From Suillus spraguei (taxonomy: Eukaryota > Basidiomycota > Agaricomycetes > Boletales > Suillaceae): a DNA stretch of 64,000 nucleotides. A program made the position numbers and the translations under genes. The notes under the pieces were generated by a model that saw nothing but the letters and a program-made list of their open reading frames with translations, made no database searches and was not told the origin of the DNA. This document shows positions 20,535 to 33,144 of this stretch, one piece after another (position 1 is the first letter of the stretch; every line of letters starts with the position of its first letter). The stretch is taken from positions 91,568-155,567 of the forward strand of contig JABCPU010000142.1 in assembly GCA_016800925.1 (NCBI GenBank), in the 5' to 3' direction.

Positions 20535-21909
20535 TTACCCCCTTTTTACATGTAAAGTCACCGACTTTACACGTCCTGATTAGCATAATAGACGGGATTG
20601 TCACTATACTCGTAGTCTTCATCAAGGAATGATCCACTCCTCATATACTCAGCTTCTTCTGCACCAGTGCGTCGTTTAGAATCCCGTCTCTCTGCTGCTC
20701 AAATTCGTTCATCTCAAGCTGTTGTTCCCAAGAACGAAGTGTGTCATAGAACCCGTCATTCCAGGTTAAAGTGAACGGAGGGGTTCCGACTCGTTGAGGA
20801 CAGTAGATGGATAAGTGGGTGGGCAACCAATATCGACAGACCCCGCACTGGTACTCTGCGCAATTCTTCTGACGATGACCAAGTAGTCCACAGATGCGAC
20901 ATTTCATGTTCTCATCAGGGTTGGAGTGTGCTTTTCAAAGTGGAGTTGGGGGCGACCATGCGGCGGTGGGGACTCATAGAATGTGTGCGTTTCTTTCCTC
21001 GTTTACGAGTAATGCATCTAAGGGCACGCTCATTGCTAGAGCGGATGTCATCGATTTGATGATCATCGATGGTGTAAATGGAGGGTGCTGGCGTTACGAC
21101 GGCTGCAGCAATTAACTTGTCTGGGTCTGAAGACGTGGTAGGCCCTAGAGCTTCTACAAGGACGGGGATAGTAGAGTTGATATTGGGAGGAACGATCATA
21201 GGGGGATGGATGTGGAGGTTTTTTAGTAGTTGACCGAGTGCGTTAACGTCGACGGACTCGTCATCTACTTCTTTTATCACACGATTCCTGAGCACGATAA
21301 TCTCAGCAAGCTCGTGGTGTAGTGCATTATTTATGACCGCTTTTTCGTGCGTGGCATGGCATTCGGTGAATAGATGAGGAGGTTCTGTGTCCTCATCGAG
21401 TAAGACAGTAGCATTGATTGGCGATGGCGTAGGTTGCGTTACATAATGGTGGATGGCATCAATTAAGCGAGCTACCAGTCCTCTTGCTTCTTTAGAGTCG
21501 ACTGTTGCCCCTTCAAGCTCCCCAATGATGGCATCTGCTGTGTTATTGGCTTCCTGAACAGCAGCGAGTAAGCCAGTAAGGGCAGCGATATTAGAATGAG
21601 TGCCCGAATCACAGGTGGAAGGAGCAGGAATTGGGAGTGGATCTCTTTGCGGAGAGGGAGGTCTCGCCATGCCTGCTCGATGCTTGGCCACGATGTGAAT
21701 AGCCATCTCAACATCAGCCTTAAAAGAATTGGGAAGGAGAAGCAGCCCGTAAGAGCGAATATGTTTCTGGCAGTGTAAGATTTGTTGACAGATAGCGTCA
21801 TTTTGAATGTTGTGGCATATGGTTTTGATGAGGGCGGCTGTGCGAATGATGTTGGTGAGGAGGATAGTGACGAACGCATCCTTGCTGGTAAGGATCTTTT
21901 CAATCTCGG

Positions 21910-23130
21910 TGTTACAATCGTACGTGCCCCTATTCATTTCCTCTTTGTTTCCTTACTTGTATATTATGTCACATGACTCTGACTCATATGCTCAACGCAT
22001 CTGTACAACACATGCCTTCCTTATTAGGATACGCAGTTACATTCTCACGGTTACTTGGTCTGTGCGCACATATTGGCCTATTTAAGCACAGTGTACTTGT
22101 AGTAGATTCCTTACTTTAATCTTACTGGGTTTTACCTGGAATCTCCTTTGCTTAGGTCTCCAACCTAAGTCGTCTTGAATTGTCTCTAAGTCTAAGCACT
22201 CCTTAGCCTTAGTCTCTATTCTCGCAGAATCTCTCAGGCTTGTCTTTGAGGCCAAACCCTTGATTGTATTTGGAACGCGTTCCTCATACTTTCACCTTGT
22301 CCTTTTCTGGACATTGTAAGAACTCCCAGCAGACCGGCTGTGTCGTTTCACTGTTGCTGGTGATGCCACCTGTCATATACCATACTTCTAATCTCAGATC
22401 CGACCATATCCGACCAGATCCGATCATTTCCATATCCGTCCGGTCCACAGATCCTGTCCGGACCACCCATCCGAATGTACTCACTTCTCGCACCTTAACT
22501 CCCTTGTGTATATCTGCATCTATCTCCTTTCATCATTCCTCCTGCTTCTGGTACTCCGGCTGTTTATATTTCCGTCCTGTGTTACTGATCCATTTCCTGT
22601 GTTCATTTCCAATTCATGCTTACTGATCCGCTGTGCATTAACTAATAGACTTCCGTTACACTTCGTACATAGCCCTCGGTCCCGGACTTGCTGATTATCT
22701 GTCTTAGATACTTACAGTATATAAACCACTTGTAGATCTCCGTAGAACCTTAGTTCGAATATCATCTTAGATTCTACTCATTCTGTTTCCTTCGGACTTA
22801 AGTCACTTCCCGCTTTAAGTCACCTCCTGAGACTTAGGATTGATTCCTATAGTCTATATCTCCGACTCTATCTTCGGATAGTCTACCTCCGAAACTAGCC
22901 TTAATCTCTGTCCTCTCCTTACGTTCCGAATAACCTTCGGACGTACCATATCTGATACCTTCGGACACCCGGATCCGTCACGCAACTCCTTCCGGGTCTT
23001 CGGACGAATAACTCCTCCCTGAAATAAGGGGCATTACTCGAGAAAGGGGCACAGTGCACGAACTGAGGCCAAAGCCCTTTGGATCTCTCTACCCTTGAGT
23101 ACAGTCTTAACACCACCCCAGTTCGTAACA
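21910..23130 (+). mobile_element. Solo LTR, family A, holding a nested family E solo LTR
   Basis: TGTTACAATCG to GTTCGTAACA, 474 bp once the nested LTR is removed. Target duplication CTCGG at 21905-21909 and 23131-23135. Inserted antisense into ORF3 of chromovirus copy 3. Confidence 0.92.
22371..23112 (+). mobile_element. Solo LTR, family E
   Basis: 742 bp from TGTCATATACCATAC to ACAGTCTTAACA with target duplication CCACC (22366-22370 and 23113-23117). Inserted only 13 bp from the end of the family A LTR. A reverse copy lies at 52043-52786. Confidence 0.9.
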
Positions 23131-23376
23131 CTCGGTTGCATGTCCAGGGCAGAGGAGGGCGGCTTCAACGAAGGAGTTTCCGTCAATGTTTCTGATGAGG
23201 TCGGCATAATGGTCAGTGGTGGTGTACATTTCTTCTGTGACGGGGTAAATGTAAGCAGTGGGGAAGTTCATTTCGACAAGTTTAGTTGATCAAGTGTTTG
23301 TGCGGTTTGATTGACTCAAAGAATAATCAGAGGGAGTGTTGCTTTTTATAAGCATTCAGAATTCGAGCAGAGTTCT

Positions 23377-23799
23377 TCAAATTCTTTTCTGGGAGCCATT
23401 TGTTATCTCCCAATGAATATCCTTTCCAAGAAACAAGATAGTGTCAGCAAATGCCAGTTCCTTTGTGGAAAGAATTGCTTCTACTTCGTATTCTTCTTCT
23501 TCTTCAATAATGTCAGGTGGTGGTTTGGGGAAGTTCAGGCCATGTACGTCTGTTTCGCTATAGGATGATAAGACAGAAGCATGGAAGGTGGGATGAATTT
23601 TCCATTGTGGAGGGAGTTTGAGCATAAATGTGATGGGTGATAAGACATTGATGATCAGGAAAGGTCCATATCGTTTCAGCGCAAGTTTCTGTGATGGGAG
23701 TTTGAGTCTAAGATTAGTAGCAGATAGCCAGACCTTATCTCCGATCTTCCATGGAGTGTACTTCTCTCCTCGGATCATTCGGCCATTGTTTGCATTGCC
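23377..23799 (-). pseudogene. pol: Integrase C-terminus and chromodomain of copy 3
   Basis: Minus-strand frame with KIGDKVWLSATNLRLK (integrase C-terminal GPY/F-type region), then PTFHASVL and the chromodomain YEVEAIL...NGSQKRI. A frame change inside the chromodomain breaks the WKGY part. Upstream pol is missing. Confidence 0.75.
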
Positions 23800-25662
23800 A
23801 CATATTACAGTGAACTATCTCCGTATTATACAAGTGAGCGGACATGCATAATATCCCGTATGATACGGGCCAGCGGACCATGGGCCCATGGTAGAAATAT
23901 CCTTATTCATGACAGATGGGCCAGGAGGAATATTATTCCCGATGACAGTGGGTGGGCCCATGCAAGGAATATGTAGAGTAGATGAGTGGGCCGATGTACA
24001 TGAATATCCGGTAGACGGATGGGCCAAGGTAGTTAGATATTATGTAGATGGGTGTTACGACCATGCAAAACCGGAGATTAGTAAGAAGTCCTGGTCTTAC
24101 ATGGGGTTGTACTGGAGGGTTGTAAAGTCAAAGGGGCTTGGCCTCAGCTCGTATGCTGTGCCCCTTACCCGAGTATGTGCCCTTAATTTTGGATGAAGTC
24201 CAAGGGAGAGTTCTGGTGAAGTCCGGATGGAGGGTCTGGACAAACTCTAAGGCAGGATAGCTCGACAGAGCTCCGATGGACTTCTGGATGAGCATGGGAA
24301 TGTGCCGGAACTATTTCCGGAAGGTAGGGAGTAATGGTAACACTACTGGAACAAGCTCCAAGTAGAACAGATGAAGGATGGACCGCTGGACAAAGTCCAG
24401 GGCAGGATAGGAGCAGAGCTCTGGAGGGAAAGATAATTCATAGATGTCAGAGGATAGGATAGGATGGATCCGGAGGACTAGGGGTCCGAAGATCCAGAGC
24501 TCAGAGGAGCAGAGGAGCAGAGGAGCAGAGGAGCAGAGGAGCAGAGGAGCAGAGGAGCAGAGGAGCAGAGGAGCAGAGGAGCATAGCTCTGTGGATCTTA
24601 GAGGAAGTGTTGGCTACTAGAGAGTAGTAGGTCCGGATATGGTGTAGAGATAGTATAGGCTACTCTGGACAAGGTCCGGGATAGAAACAAACAGTATAAG
24701 ACTACCAAAGGTAGAGTCGGAGGTGAAACAGATGATAGACGGAGATGGACGAAGTCCGAAAAGATTATAGGACATAGGATCAAAGCTCCGTCCTAGGGAG
24801 TGATCCCATAGGCCTGAGTCAGAAGCTTACAAGGGCCAGAGCCCAAGTGCAAGAACAGGAATGGAGTTATATAGACATGATAACAGGATACAGAGTAATC
24901 AAAGGAATATACAGAAGTAGGAACAATGAATCAGACTAAGGTCTGCAGGAGTTGTACTACAAGTTTATATACTGTAGGAGCATGCCGGAGGGTAAGTACG
25001 GATAGTCCGAGGCTATGTCTGAAGCATACGGAAACACATTAGTAAGTACAGCGGGACATAAGGCTATGAACTCGGAGATGAAGCTTGTACGAAATACTTA
25101 TCAAGACGGAGGCAGAGATCACCGAGAACTGGAAGCACGGAGATACCCAGAAGCCGGAGACACAGGTATATTCTAAAAGGGGTAATGCGCAGGTGCACGG
25201 GAATAGTTTGGATATGAACTCGGATCGGATATGGACACAGATCGGATATGGACACAGATGGATATGGATTGGAGTGGATGGGTGGATTGGATATGTGAAC
25301 TGGATTGGATGGGTGGATCAGATATGTGTAGGTTGGGTGTCTGGATGTCCATGGATTGGATTTGATCTAGACCTGAATGTATGGTATATGACAATGGGTG
25401 TACCAAGGTAGTTGTGTATCAGGTAGACAGGTACATGTATGTGAAGGGTACTTGTTATCACATACACAGGTGGGCCCAGACACATATTAGACAGTTGGGC
25501 CGAGAGTGTTATATAAAATATTGTATTAGACAGGTGGGCCGAGGGTGTTGTACAGTATATTATATCAGATGCATGGGCCGAGGGTGGTATAAAATATAGA
25601 TGGGTGGGCCCATGTGTATGATAATTGTAGACATGACGGAGCTGAGGTAGTTGCATATCATC
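23800..25662 (-). repeat. F repeat (GGCCCACCC-rich), copy F1, holding a family D LTR
   Basis: Two halves, 23800-24052 and 25399-25662, together match 35538-36068 in reverse. The repeat is full of TGGGCC and GATGGGTGGGCC words spaced about 30-60 bp. It abuts the truncated chromovirus at 23799. Non-coding; class unknown. Confidence 0.65.
24053..25393 (-). mobile_element. Solo LTR, family D, reverse copy
   Basis: 1341 bp from TGTTACGACCATGC to GTATATGACA, target duplication ATGGG (24048-24052 and 25394-25398), inserted in the F1 repeat. Confidence 0.92.
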
Positions 25663-26323
25663 CAACTGGACCTTCAGACCTCTGCAGCTAGCTTGCTAAC
25701 CCTATGCATATCCTAGCCCACCCTGAGCACAGCTCACCCACCACTATGTCCGGACTTTCCCTCCTCTGACATCTGAGACTTCCGATCCTCATCAATGTCC
25801 TAAATACTTCCCCTTGGATCCATGGAGCTTCACTTCTCTGGTCCTCCACTCCTACACTCCTCCACTCCTCCCACTCCAGACCTCCTATCTCCGGACCTCC
25901 GGACCTGTCCTACCCCACCCTTGACATCCTGTGGATTATCTTTCCCCTGGAGCTTCTCTCCTATCTTGCCCTGGACTTCGTCTGGCAGTCCATCCTCCAT
26001 TCCATTCTACTTGGGACTCGACCCAGTAGTCTTACCTGTATTTCCTGTCCTCCGGAAATAGTTCCTGCATGGTTCCCACAATCCTCCAGTAGTCCGTCAG
26101 CGCACTATTGAGCAGTCTAGCCCTAGAGTTCCTCCGGAGTTTCCCTCTGGACTTCACTGGAACTCCCCCTCGGACTTCATGCAAAATTAGGAGCACATAC
26201 TTGTATAAGGGGCACAGCGCATGAGTGGAGGCCAAGCCCTTATGATTTAGTTATGACACTCCAGTAAGACCCCATGCAAAGCTGGAACGTCTGAGTAGCC
26301 TCCGGTTTTGCATGGCCGTAACA
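25663..26323 (+). mobile_element. Diverged D-type LTR, 5' truncated
   Basis: The 3' end GGTTTTGCATGGCCGTAACA and segments such as CTTGCCCTGGACTTCGTC align with LTR D but with many differences. The first part is missing; the left edge meets F1. Confidence 0.65.
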
Positions 26324-26509
26324 GATTCAAGACAAAAAAGATATCTACCAAAAATGTGTGAATCAAATCTTTTGATTGCCTGATATTTGTCTGAGTCCTG
26401 AGTGCTGAATCCCAAGTGCTGAACCCCGAAATTGTGGGCTACTGGGGTTCGGCACTCAGGATTTGGCACTTGGGACTCAGAAAAATGTGAGGCAATAAAA
26501 AGCTGAAAC

Positions 26510-27890
26510 TCAAAACTCAAAACTCAAGACTTGAAACTTGCAAAAATGTATATCATGTAAAATGCCTATTTCCTCACACAGTTCACCGAGTGTCAAGTAC
26601 CAAGACCCAGGACCCGAATCTTGAATCCTTGGCAATGTAACAAGTGCCGAGTGCCAGAACCTGGCCCCCGAACCCCGAAACTTCAAACTTCAAACTTCAA
26701 AATTGAAACTTGCAAAAATCTGTATCATTTAAATTTTCTATTTCCTTGCACAGTTCACCAAGCATCAAGTACCAAGACCCGAGACCCGAATCCCGAATTC
26801 ATGGCAATGTAACAAGTGCCAAGTGCCGGAACCTGACCCCAAACCCCGAAACTTCAAACTTCAAACTTCAAAATTGAAACTTGCAAAAATCTGTATCATG
26901 TAAAATTTCTATTTCCTTACACAGTTCACTGAGTGTCAAGTACCAAGACCCAGGACCCAAATCCCGAATTCCTGGCAGTGTAACAAGTGCCAAGTGCCGG
27001 AACCCGACCCCCGAACCCCGCAACTTCAAACTGCAAACTTCAAAATTGAAACTTGCAAAAATCTATATCATGTAAATTTTCTATTTCTTCCACAGTTCAC
27101 CGAGTGTCAAGTACCAAGACCCAAATCCCAAATCCCGAATTCCTGGCAGTGTAACAAGTGCCGAGTGCCGGAACCTGACCCCGACCCCGAAACTTCACAC
27201 TTCAAACTTCAAAATTGAAACTTGCAAAAATCTGTATCATTTAAATTTTCTATTTCCTTGCACAGTTCACCGAGTGTCAAGTACCAAGACCCGGGACCCG
27301 AATCCCGATTCCTGGCAATGTAACAAGTGCTGAGTGCCAGAACCTGACCCCCAAACCCTGAAACTTCAAACTTCAAACTTCAAAATTGAAACTTGCACAA
27401 ATCTGTATCATGTAAAATTTCTATTTCCTTACACAGTTCACCGAGTGTCAAGTACCACGACCTGGGACCCGAATCCCGAATTCCTGGCAATGTAACAAGT
27501 GCCGAGTGCCAGAACACAACCCCTGAACTCCAAAACTTACAACTTGAAACTTGAAACTCGCAAAGATGTGTAAGATGTAAATTTTCTATTTCCTTATACA
27601 GTTCACCGAGTGTCAAGTACCAAGAACTGAGACCCGAATCCTGAATTCCTGGCAATGTAACAAGTGCCGAGTGCCAGACCTCGAACCCCGAAACTTGAAA
27701 CTTGAAACTCGCACAAATCTGTATCATGTAAAATTTCTATTTCCTTATACAGTTCACCGAGTGTCAAGTACCAAAACCTGGAACCCAAATCCTGAATTCC
27801 TGGCAATATAACAAGTGCCTCGTGCCGGAACCCGAACCCTAAACCCTGAACCCCAAAATTTGAAACTTGAAACTTGAAACTTGAAACTGT
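26510..27890 (+). repeat. Satellite array, ~170-bp units (about 8)
   Basis: Each unit contains TTGCAAAAATCTGTATCATG, TTTCTATTTCC, CAGTTCACCGAGTGTCAAG, a run of GACCCG/GAACCCCG words, and AACTTCAAACTTCAAAATTG. Units recur near 26540, 26715, 26885, 27055, 27225, 27400, 27565 and 27715. The open frames here are by-products of the repeat. A short mixed GGCACTCAGG-type stretch precedes it (26324-26510). Confidence 0.85.
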
Positions 27891-27986
27891 ATGCCAGGGT
27901 TTTGGGTCTCGGGTCTCGGTACTTCACACTTTGTGAGTTTCAAGTTTTGGGTTTCGAGTTTTGGACACTCAGCACTCAGGACTCGG

Positions 27987-29159
27987 CACTCAGTGATTCA
28001 ATAATTTGCTTCTGGCAGAGGTAACATTCATTGAAAAAAATTGTATATACATCTATCACTATGCAATTATGTCCACCTCCTCACAAGACCCTTTAACCTT
28101 CACCTCAACATCCAGTTCAATCTCACCATCTTATCATGGATGCCCTCCTGTTGCTCCTCAATCATTTTTAAAGTTTTTGAATGTCTTATCATTGCATAAA
28201 TGGCCAGCCCTGCTCAGACATCAACAGTAGTACACTCCCACATGTGTCATATGCAAAGGATCAGTTGTATATAGGCCACAAATCTGATATGTCATGTACA
28301 GGGGATATTTCTACTGATAAGAAGCCTACATAATAATCAAGCTTGTGATAAGTGATCTGATGCGTGATTTACCTCTCATATATGTCCCTAATGATGTATT
28401 TGAAGTTTTAGAAAGATCCATGAAGGACTGACTGAATGATAAGTAAAATGACATATGTGTGAAAAGTGACAATTGACATCTTTTTACACAAAGTCACATT
28501 TATATATGGTACAGTTTAAATATTTCATTCAAAATATGTAAGATACATGTTAGACTACTAAAGGAACCTATACTGCATATTGCCCTGAGGTTGGAGGGTG
28601 GTGAAGGGATGTGGTGTATATCTCAGTTGACCCAGCGTCAAAGTCCTACAACTGCCCAACTGACCATTTTCGATATTTTGGGACTTTGAACTTTCCCACA
28701 GTCAATTTCTTATCTATTTCACTTCCTCAGCACTCAATTCTTGTTGGATGGTTTTATAAATTTAGATATATCATAGTGAATGTATTTTAAATCTACTCCA
28801 GGTGTCTGATTAATAAACTTTGATGTTTTGAAAGTATGGGCTCCTTATCAGTAGAAATAGTAAGCATTCACACTAGTTCAAAACTCTGGCCTATTTTAAG
28901 CTGATCCTTGTCATACAAAGCAAGTATATATGGTATTATAATGATATATGAAGAGGCTGTATTATTTATGCAAGAGTAAGATACTGAAAACATCAAAAGT
29001 GTGAGAAATGCGACTTTCTATGTTTTTGTTCTTGGATGTTGAGGTGAAGGTTAAAGGGTCTTGTGAGGAGGTTGGAATAATTGCATAGTGATTGATGTAT
29101 ATACAATTTTTTTCAACAATGTTACCTCTACCAGAAGCAAATTATTGAATCACTGAGTG
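27987..29159. mobile_element. Non-coding element with ~127-bp inverted termini
   Basis: Arms 27987-28114 and 29033-29159 are reverse complements, with shared words CAATAATTTGCTTCTGG, GTATATACATC and CCTCACAAGACCCTTTAACC. The ~920-bp A/T-rich interior has no open frame of note. Its ends lie in satellite sequence, so a target duplication cannot be told apart. A DNA transposon derivative is likely. Confidence 0.68.
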
Positions 29160-29180
29160 CTGAGTGCCGAAACTCAAAAC

Positions 29181-30335
29181 TGTTATGGCCATGCAAAACC
29201 AGAGGCTATTCAGAAGTTCCAGCTTTGATGGGGTCGTACTGGAGGGTCATACTAATTCATGGGGCTTGGCCTCAGCTTGTGCGCTGTGCCCCTTACCTGA
29301 GTACATGCCCCTAATTTCATATGAAGTCCAAAGAGGAGTTCTTGTGAAGTCTGAGGGAGAACCTTGGAGGAACTCTTGGGCTGGATTGCTCCATAGAGCA
29401 CCAATAAACTTCTGGAGAAGTATAGAAAACTACGCCAGAGGTAGGCGGAGATAGAGGTAAGACTACTGGGACAAGTCCCAAGTAGAATGGGTGAAGGGAA
29501 GACTGCTGGATGAAGTCTAGGGCAGGATTGGAGCAAGGCTCCAGGGGGAAATATGATCCACAGGAGGTCAAGGATAGGATAGGACAGGACAAGAGGTCCG
29601 GAGATAGGAGGTCGGAGGATGAGGAGTGGAGGAACGGAGAAATGGAGGAGTGGAGGAGTGGAGAAACGGAGGAGCGGAGCTCTGTGGATTTGGGGGGAAG
29701 TATTGCCCTACTATGGAGGAGTAGGTCCGGAGATTATGTAAGGAAGGTACAGGCTACTACAGATGAAGTCCGGAGTAGAAACAAACAGAGGAAGACTACC
29801 AAAGGTAGAGCTGGAGGTGAACAGAGATAAAGACTGGAGTTCGGACAAAGTTCGGAAAGTATAATATAACAAAGGGTCAAAGGTCCGGCCTAGGGAATAC
29901 TCCCATAGGCCTGAACTGGAGGCTTACAAGGGCCGGAGCCCAAGTGCAAGAATGGAATGGAGTTATATTGACATGAGAAGGTAGCAAGATATAAAGCGGA
30001 GAATAAGTAGAAATAAGAAAGTAAGTAATCAGACAGTAATGACCAAACTGAAGTCCAGAGTACTTCAGTGCGAGTTTATATACTGTAGGTATCATAGGTA
30101 AGGATCAGTAAGCATAATCCAAGGCTATGTATGAACCATGCGGAAACATACTACTAAGTACAACGGAACATAACAAAATGAACTCAGAGATGAGATATGT
30201 ACGAAAGAGATTATCAAGACAGAAACAGAGGTAACCGAGAGCTGGAGACAAGGACATACCTCAAATGGTGTAATGCATGTGGCATGGGAATATGTCTGGA
30301 GAGGAATGCAAGGAGATCCGGAGGAATGGAATCAC
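29181..30335 (-). mobile_element. Diverged D-type LTR, reverse
   Basis: It starts TGTTATGGCCATGCAAAACC and follows the reverse LTR D order, including the GGAGTGGAGGAGTGG-rich stretch near 29640 and the later GGCCTAGGG segment near 29887, to about 30335. Substitution load is much higher than between the two D copies, so it is old. Confidence 0.65.
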
Positions 30336-31060
30336 TCGGTGAACTGTGTAAGGAAATAGAAATTTTACATGATACAGATGTTTGCGAGTTTTGAGTTTCA
30401 AGTTTCAAGTTTCGGGCTTTGACACTCAGCACTTGCTACATTTCCAGGAATTTGGGTCTTGGGGCTTGATACTCAACACTCAGTGAACTGTGTAAGGAAA
30501 TAGAAATTTTACATGATACAGATTTTTGCAAGTTTTGAGTTTCAAGTTTCAAGTTTTGGGTTTTGGGCTTTGGCACGAGGCACTTGCTACATTGCCAGGA
30601 ATTCGGGTCTCGGGTCTTGCTATTCAACACTTGATGAACTGTGTAAGGAAATAGAAATTTTACATGATATACATTTTTGCGAGTTTCTGTCACATACCGT
30701 ATTTCACACCCCATCTCCACTATGATCTCTGGCCCTGATCTCCATATCTCCGGACCTCTGGACCTCTGCAGCTGGCCTGCCAACCCTACATTGAGGGTTC
30801 AGGTCTTGGGTCTTGGTACTCAACACTCGGTGAATTGTGTAAGGAAATAGAAATTTTACATGATACAGATTTTTGTGAGTTTCAAGTGTTGTGTTTCAAG
30901 TTTCAAGTTTTGGGTTTTGGCACTCAGCACTCGGCACTTGGTACATTGCCAGGAATTTAGAATTCGGGTCTCAGGTCTTGGTACTTGACACTTGGTGAAC
31001 TGTGTAAGGAAATAGAAAATTTACATGATATACATTTTGCGAGTTTCAAGTTTTAAATGT
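30336..31060 (-). repeat. Satellite array in reverse orientation (~150-bp units) with an LTR fragment
   Basis: Units such as AACTGTGTAAGGAAATAGAA, TTTTACATGATACAGATTTT and CAAGTTTCAAG are the reverse complement of the 26510-27890 unit. A D-type LTR 5' fragment (TGTCACATACC..., 30688-30790) interrupts them. Confidence 0.75.
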
Positions 31061-33010
31061 ATGGATCAAATTCCTTTTATTGTCTCACATTTTTCTGAGT
31101 CCTGAGTGCAGAATCACGAGTGCCAAACCCCGAAATTGCGGACTACCAGATGTCAGAGTTCGGGGTTCAGCACTAAAAATGTGTGGGTCAAAGTCTTTTT
31201 ATTGCCTCACATTGATTCACACATTTTGAGTGCCGAACCCTGAACCCCGGCACCTGGCACTCAGGACTCGACACAAAATGTAAAGAATTTGAAACCTATC
31301 TGTTGAGTCACCTTGTGCCGGGTGCCAGGTAACAATGTGAAACATATCAATCCATACATCTTAAGTGCTGAACCCCGAACGCCGGCACCCGGGACTCGGG
31401 ACTCATCACCATGTGAAAAATATCGATCTACATATTTTAAGTGCCGAACCCCAACCCCTGGCACCTACGACTCAGTACCCGGGACTTAGAATAATGTGAG
31501 GCAATACAGAGATATTGAATCACATGTATTGAGTGCCGAACCCCGAACTCTGGCACCCGGCACTCGGGACTCGGGCCTTGGGACTCATAACAATGTGAAA
31601 GATATCGATGCACATATTTTGACACCAAACCCTGAACTCTGGCACCCGGCAGTCGGGAATCGGGACTCAGGCCTCATAACAATGTGAAAGATATTGATCC
31701 ACATATTTTAACACTGAACCCCGAACCCCAGCACCTGGGAGTTAGAACAATGTGAGGCAATCCAAAGATATTGATTTACACATGTTGAGTGCCGAACCCC
31801 GAACTCCGGCACCCAGGAGTTAGAACAATGTGAGGCAATACAAAGATATTGATTTACACATGTTGAGTGCCGAACCCCAAACTCCGGCACCCGGCACTCG
31901 GGGATTGGGATTCGGGACTCATAACAATGTGAAAGATATTGATCCACATATTTTATGTGCTGAACCCTGAATTCTGGCACCCAGCACTCTCTGGCACCCG
32001 GGAGTTAGAACAATGTCAGGCAATACAAAGATATTGATTTACACATGTTGAGTGCTGAACCCCAAACTCCAGCACCCGGCACTCAGGGATCGGGATTCGG
32101 GACTCATAACAATGTGAAAGATATCGATCCACATATTTTATGTGCTGAACCCTGAACTCCAGCACCCGGCACTTGGGGATTGGGATTTGGGACTCATAAC
32201 AATGTGAAAGATATTGATCCACATATTTTATGTGCTGAACCCCAAACTCCGGCACCCGGGAGTTAGAACAATGTCAGGCAATACAAAGATATTGATTTAC
32301 ACATGTTGAGTGCCAAACCCCGAACTCCGGCACCCAGCACTCAGGACTCGGGACTTGGTACTCATAATGTGAAAGATATTGATCAACATATTGTCAGTGC
32401 TGAACCCTGAACCCCGGCACCCAGCACTTGCAACTCGAAATTCAGAACAATGTGAGGCAATAGACACCTATTGATCCACACATTCTAAGTGCCGAGCCCT
32501 GAACTCCGAACTCCGGTAGTCTACTATTTAGGGGTTCAGGGTTTGGTATTCGGGCTTCTGCACTTGAGACCAAAAAAAATGTTAGGCAATAAAATGACTT
32601 TGATCCACACATTTTTGGTAGATATCTTTTTTGTCTCAAATCTTGAATCTCGAGTGCCGAACCCTGAATCCCAAAATCCGGTAGTCCACAATTTCGGGGT
32701 TCGGTCCTCGGGACTCAGACACATGTCAGGCAACAACAAAACTTTGATCCACACATTTTTGGTAGATGTCTGTTTTGTCTCGAATCTCGAATCTCGAGTT
32801 TCTAGTTTCTGATTTTGGTACTCTGCACCCGCACCCGGCACTCGGCACCAGATGACTCGACACATGGACTTTAAATCTTTCACCTTGTGTGTTGTGTTTC
32901 GGGTGTCTGGGTATCTGGAATTCAGGAAATATCTAGTTTGAATCTCCAGTTTTGAGTTCCTGGTTTTGGGACTTGGCACCCGGCACCCGGCACCTCAATT
33001 CTCGATGAAT
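31061..33010 (+). repeat. Satellite array, ~80-95-bp units
   Basis: Units contain AATGTGAAAGATATTGATCC, ACATATTTTA, GTGCTGAACCCCGAACTCC and GGCACCCGGCACTCGGGACT. Orders and lengths vary. Near 32500-33010 the units change to TGATCCACACATTTTTGGTAG types. GC-rich and AT-rich halves alternate. No genes. Confidence 0.8.
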
Positions 33011-33144
33011 GTCAGACATGGTGAATTCAGGTTTTCGTGCTTCAGGGTTTAGATTTTGGTGGTCGATGGTAGGTATACGCACTCATAGGGTGCATGTATC
33101 CTATGTGTTTGATTCTCTGGTGGCTACATCAGCTGTACGTCTTT

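Larger units (their letters stand above)
20575..23271 (-). pseudogene. ORF3 of chromovirus copy 3, split by a solo LTR
   Basis: It starts MNFPTAYIYPV at 23271, enters the solo LTR at 23130, and continues in frame after removal of 21910-23130 and one CTCGG. Conserved blocks: LLLLPNSFKADVEMAIHIV, HIHPPM, the knuckle CRICGLLGHRQKNC, the second cluster CGVCRYWLPTHLSIYC, and GFYDTLRSWEQQL. The middle linker is strongly diverged from copy 1. A small frame jump near 20910 separates the basic and zinc parts. Confidence 0.72.
20057..23799 (-). mobile_element. Truncated chromovirus, copy 3
   Basis: On the minus strand only the 3' half remains: integrase C-terminus with chromodomain (23377-23799), ORF3 (23271 down to about 20575, itself interrupted by a solo LTR) and the 3' LTR (20057-20534). 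The upstream end is cut at 23799 by the F repeat. Its ORF3 is clearly diverged from copies 1 and 2, so it belongs to an older subfamily. Confidence 0.88.

Noticed and set aside
26510..27890. CRISPR-like regular repeat array
   Set aside because: Units of ~170 bp vary internally and have no unique spacers; the context is fungal. It is a satellite.
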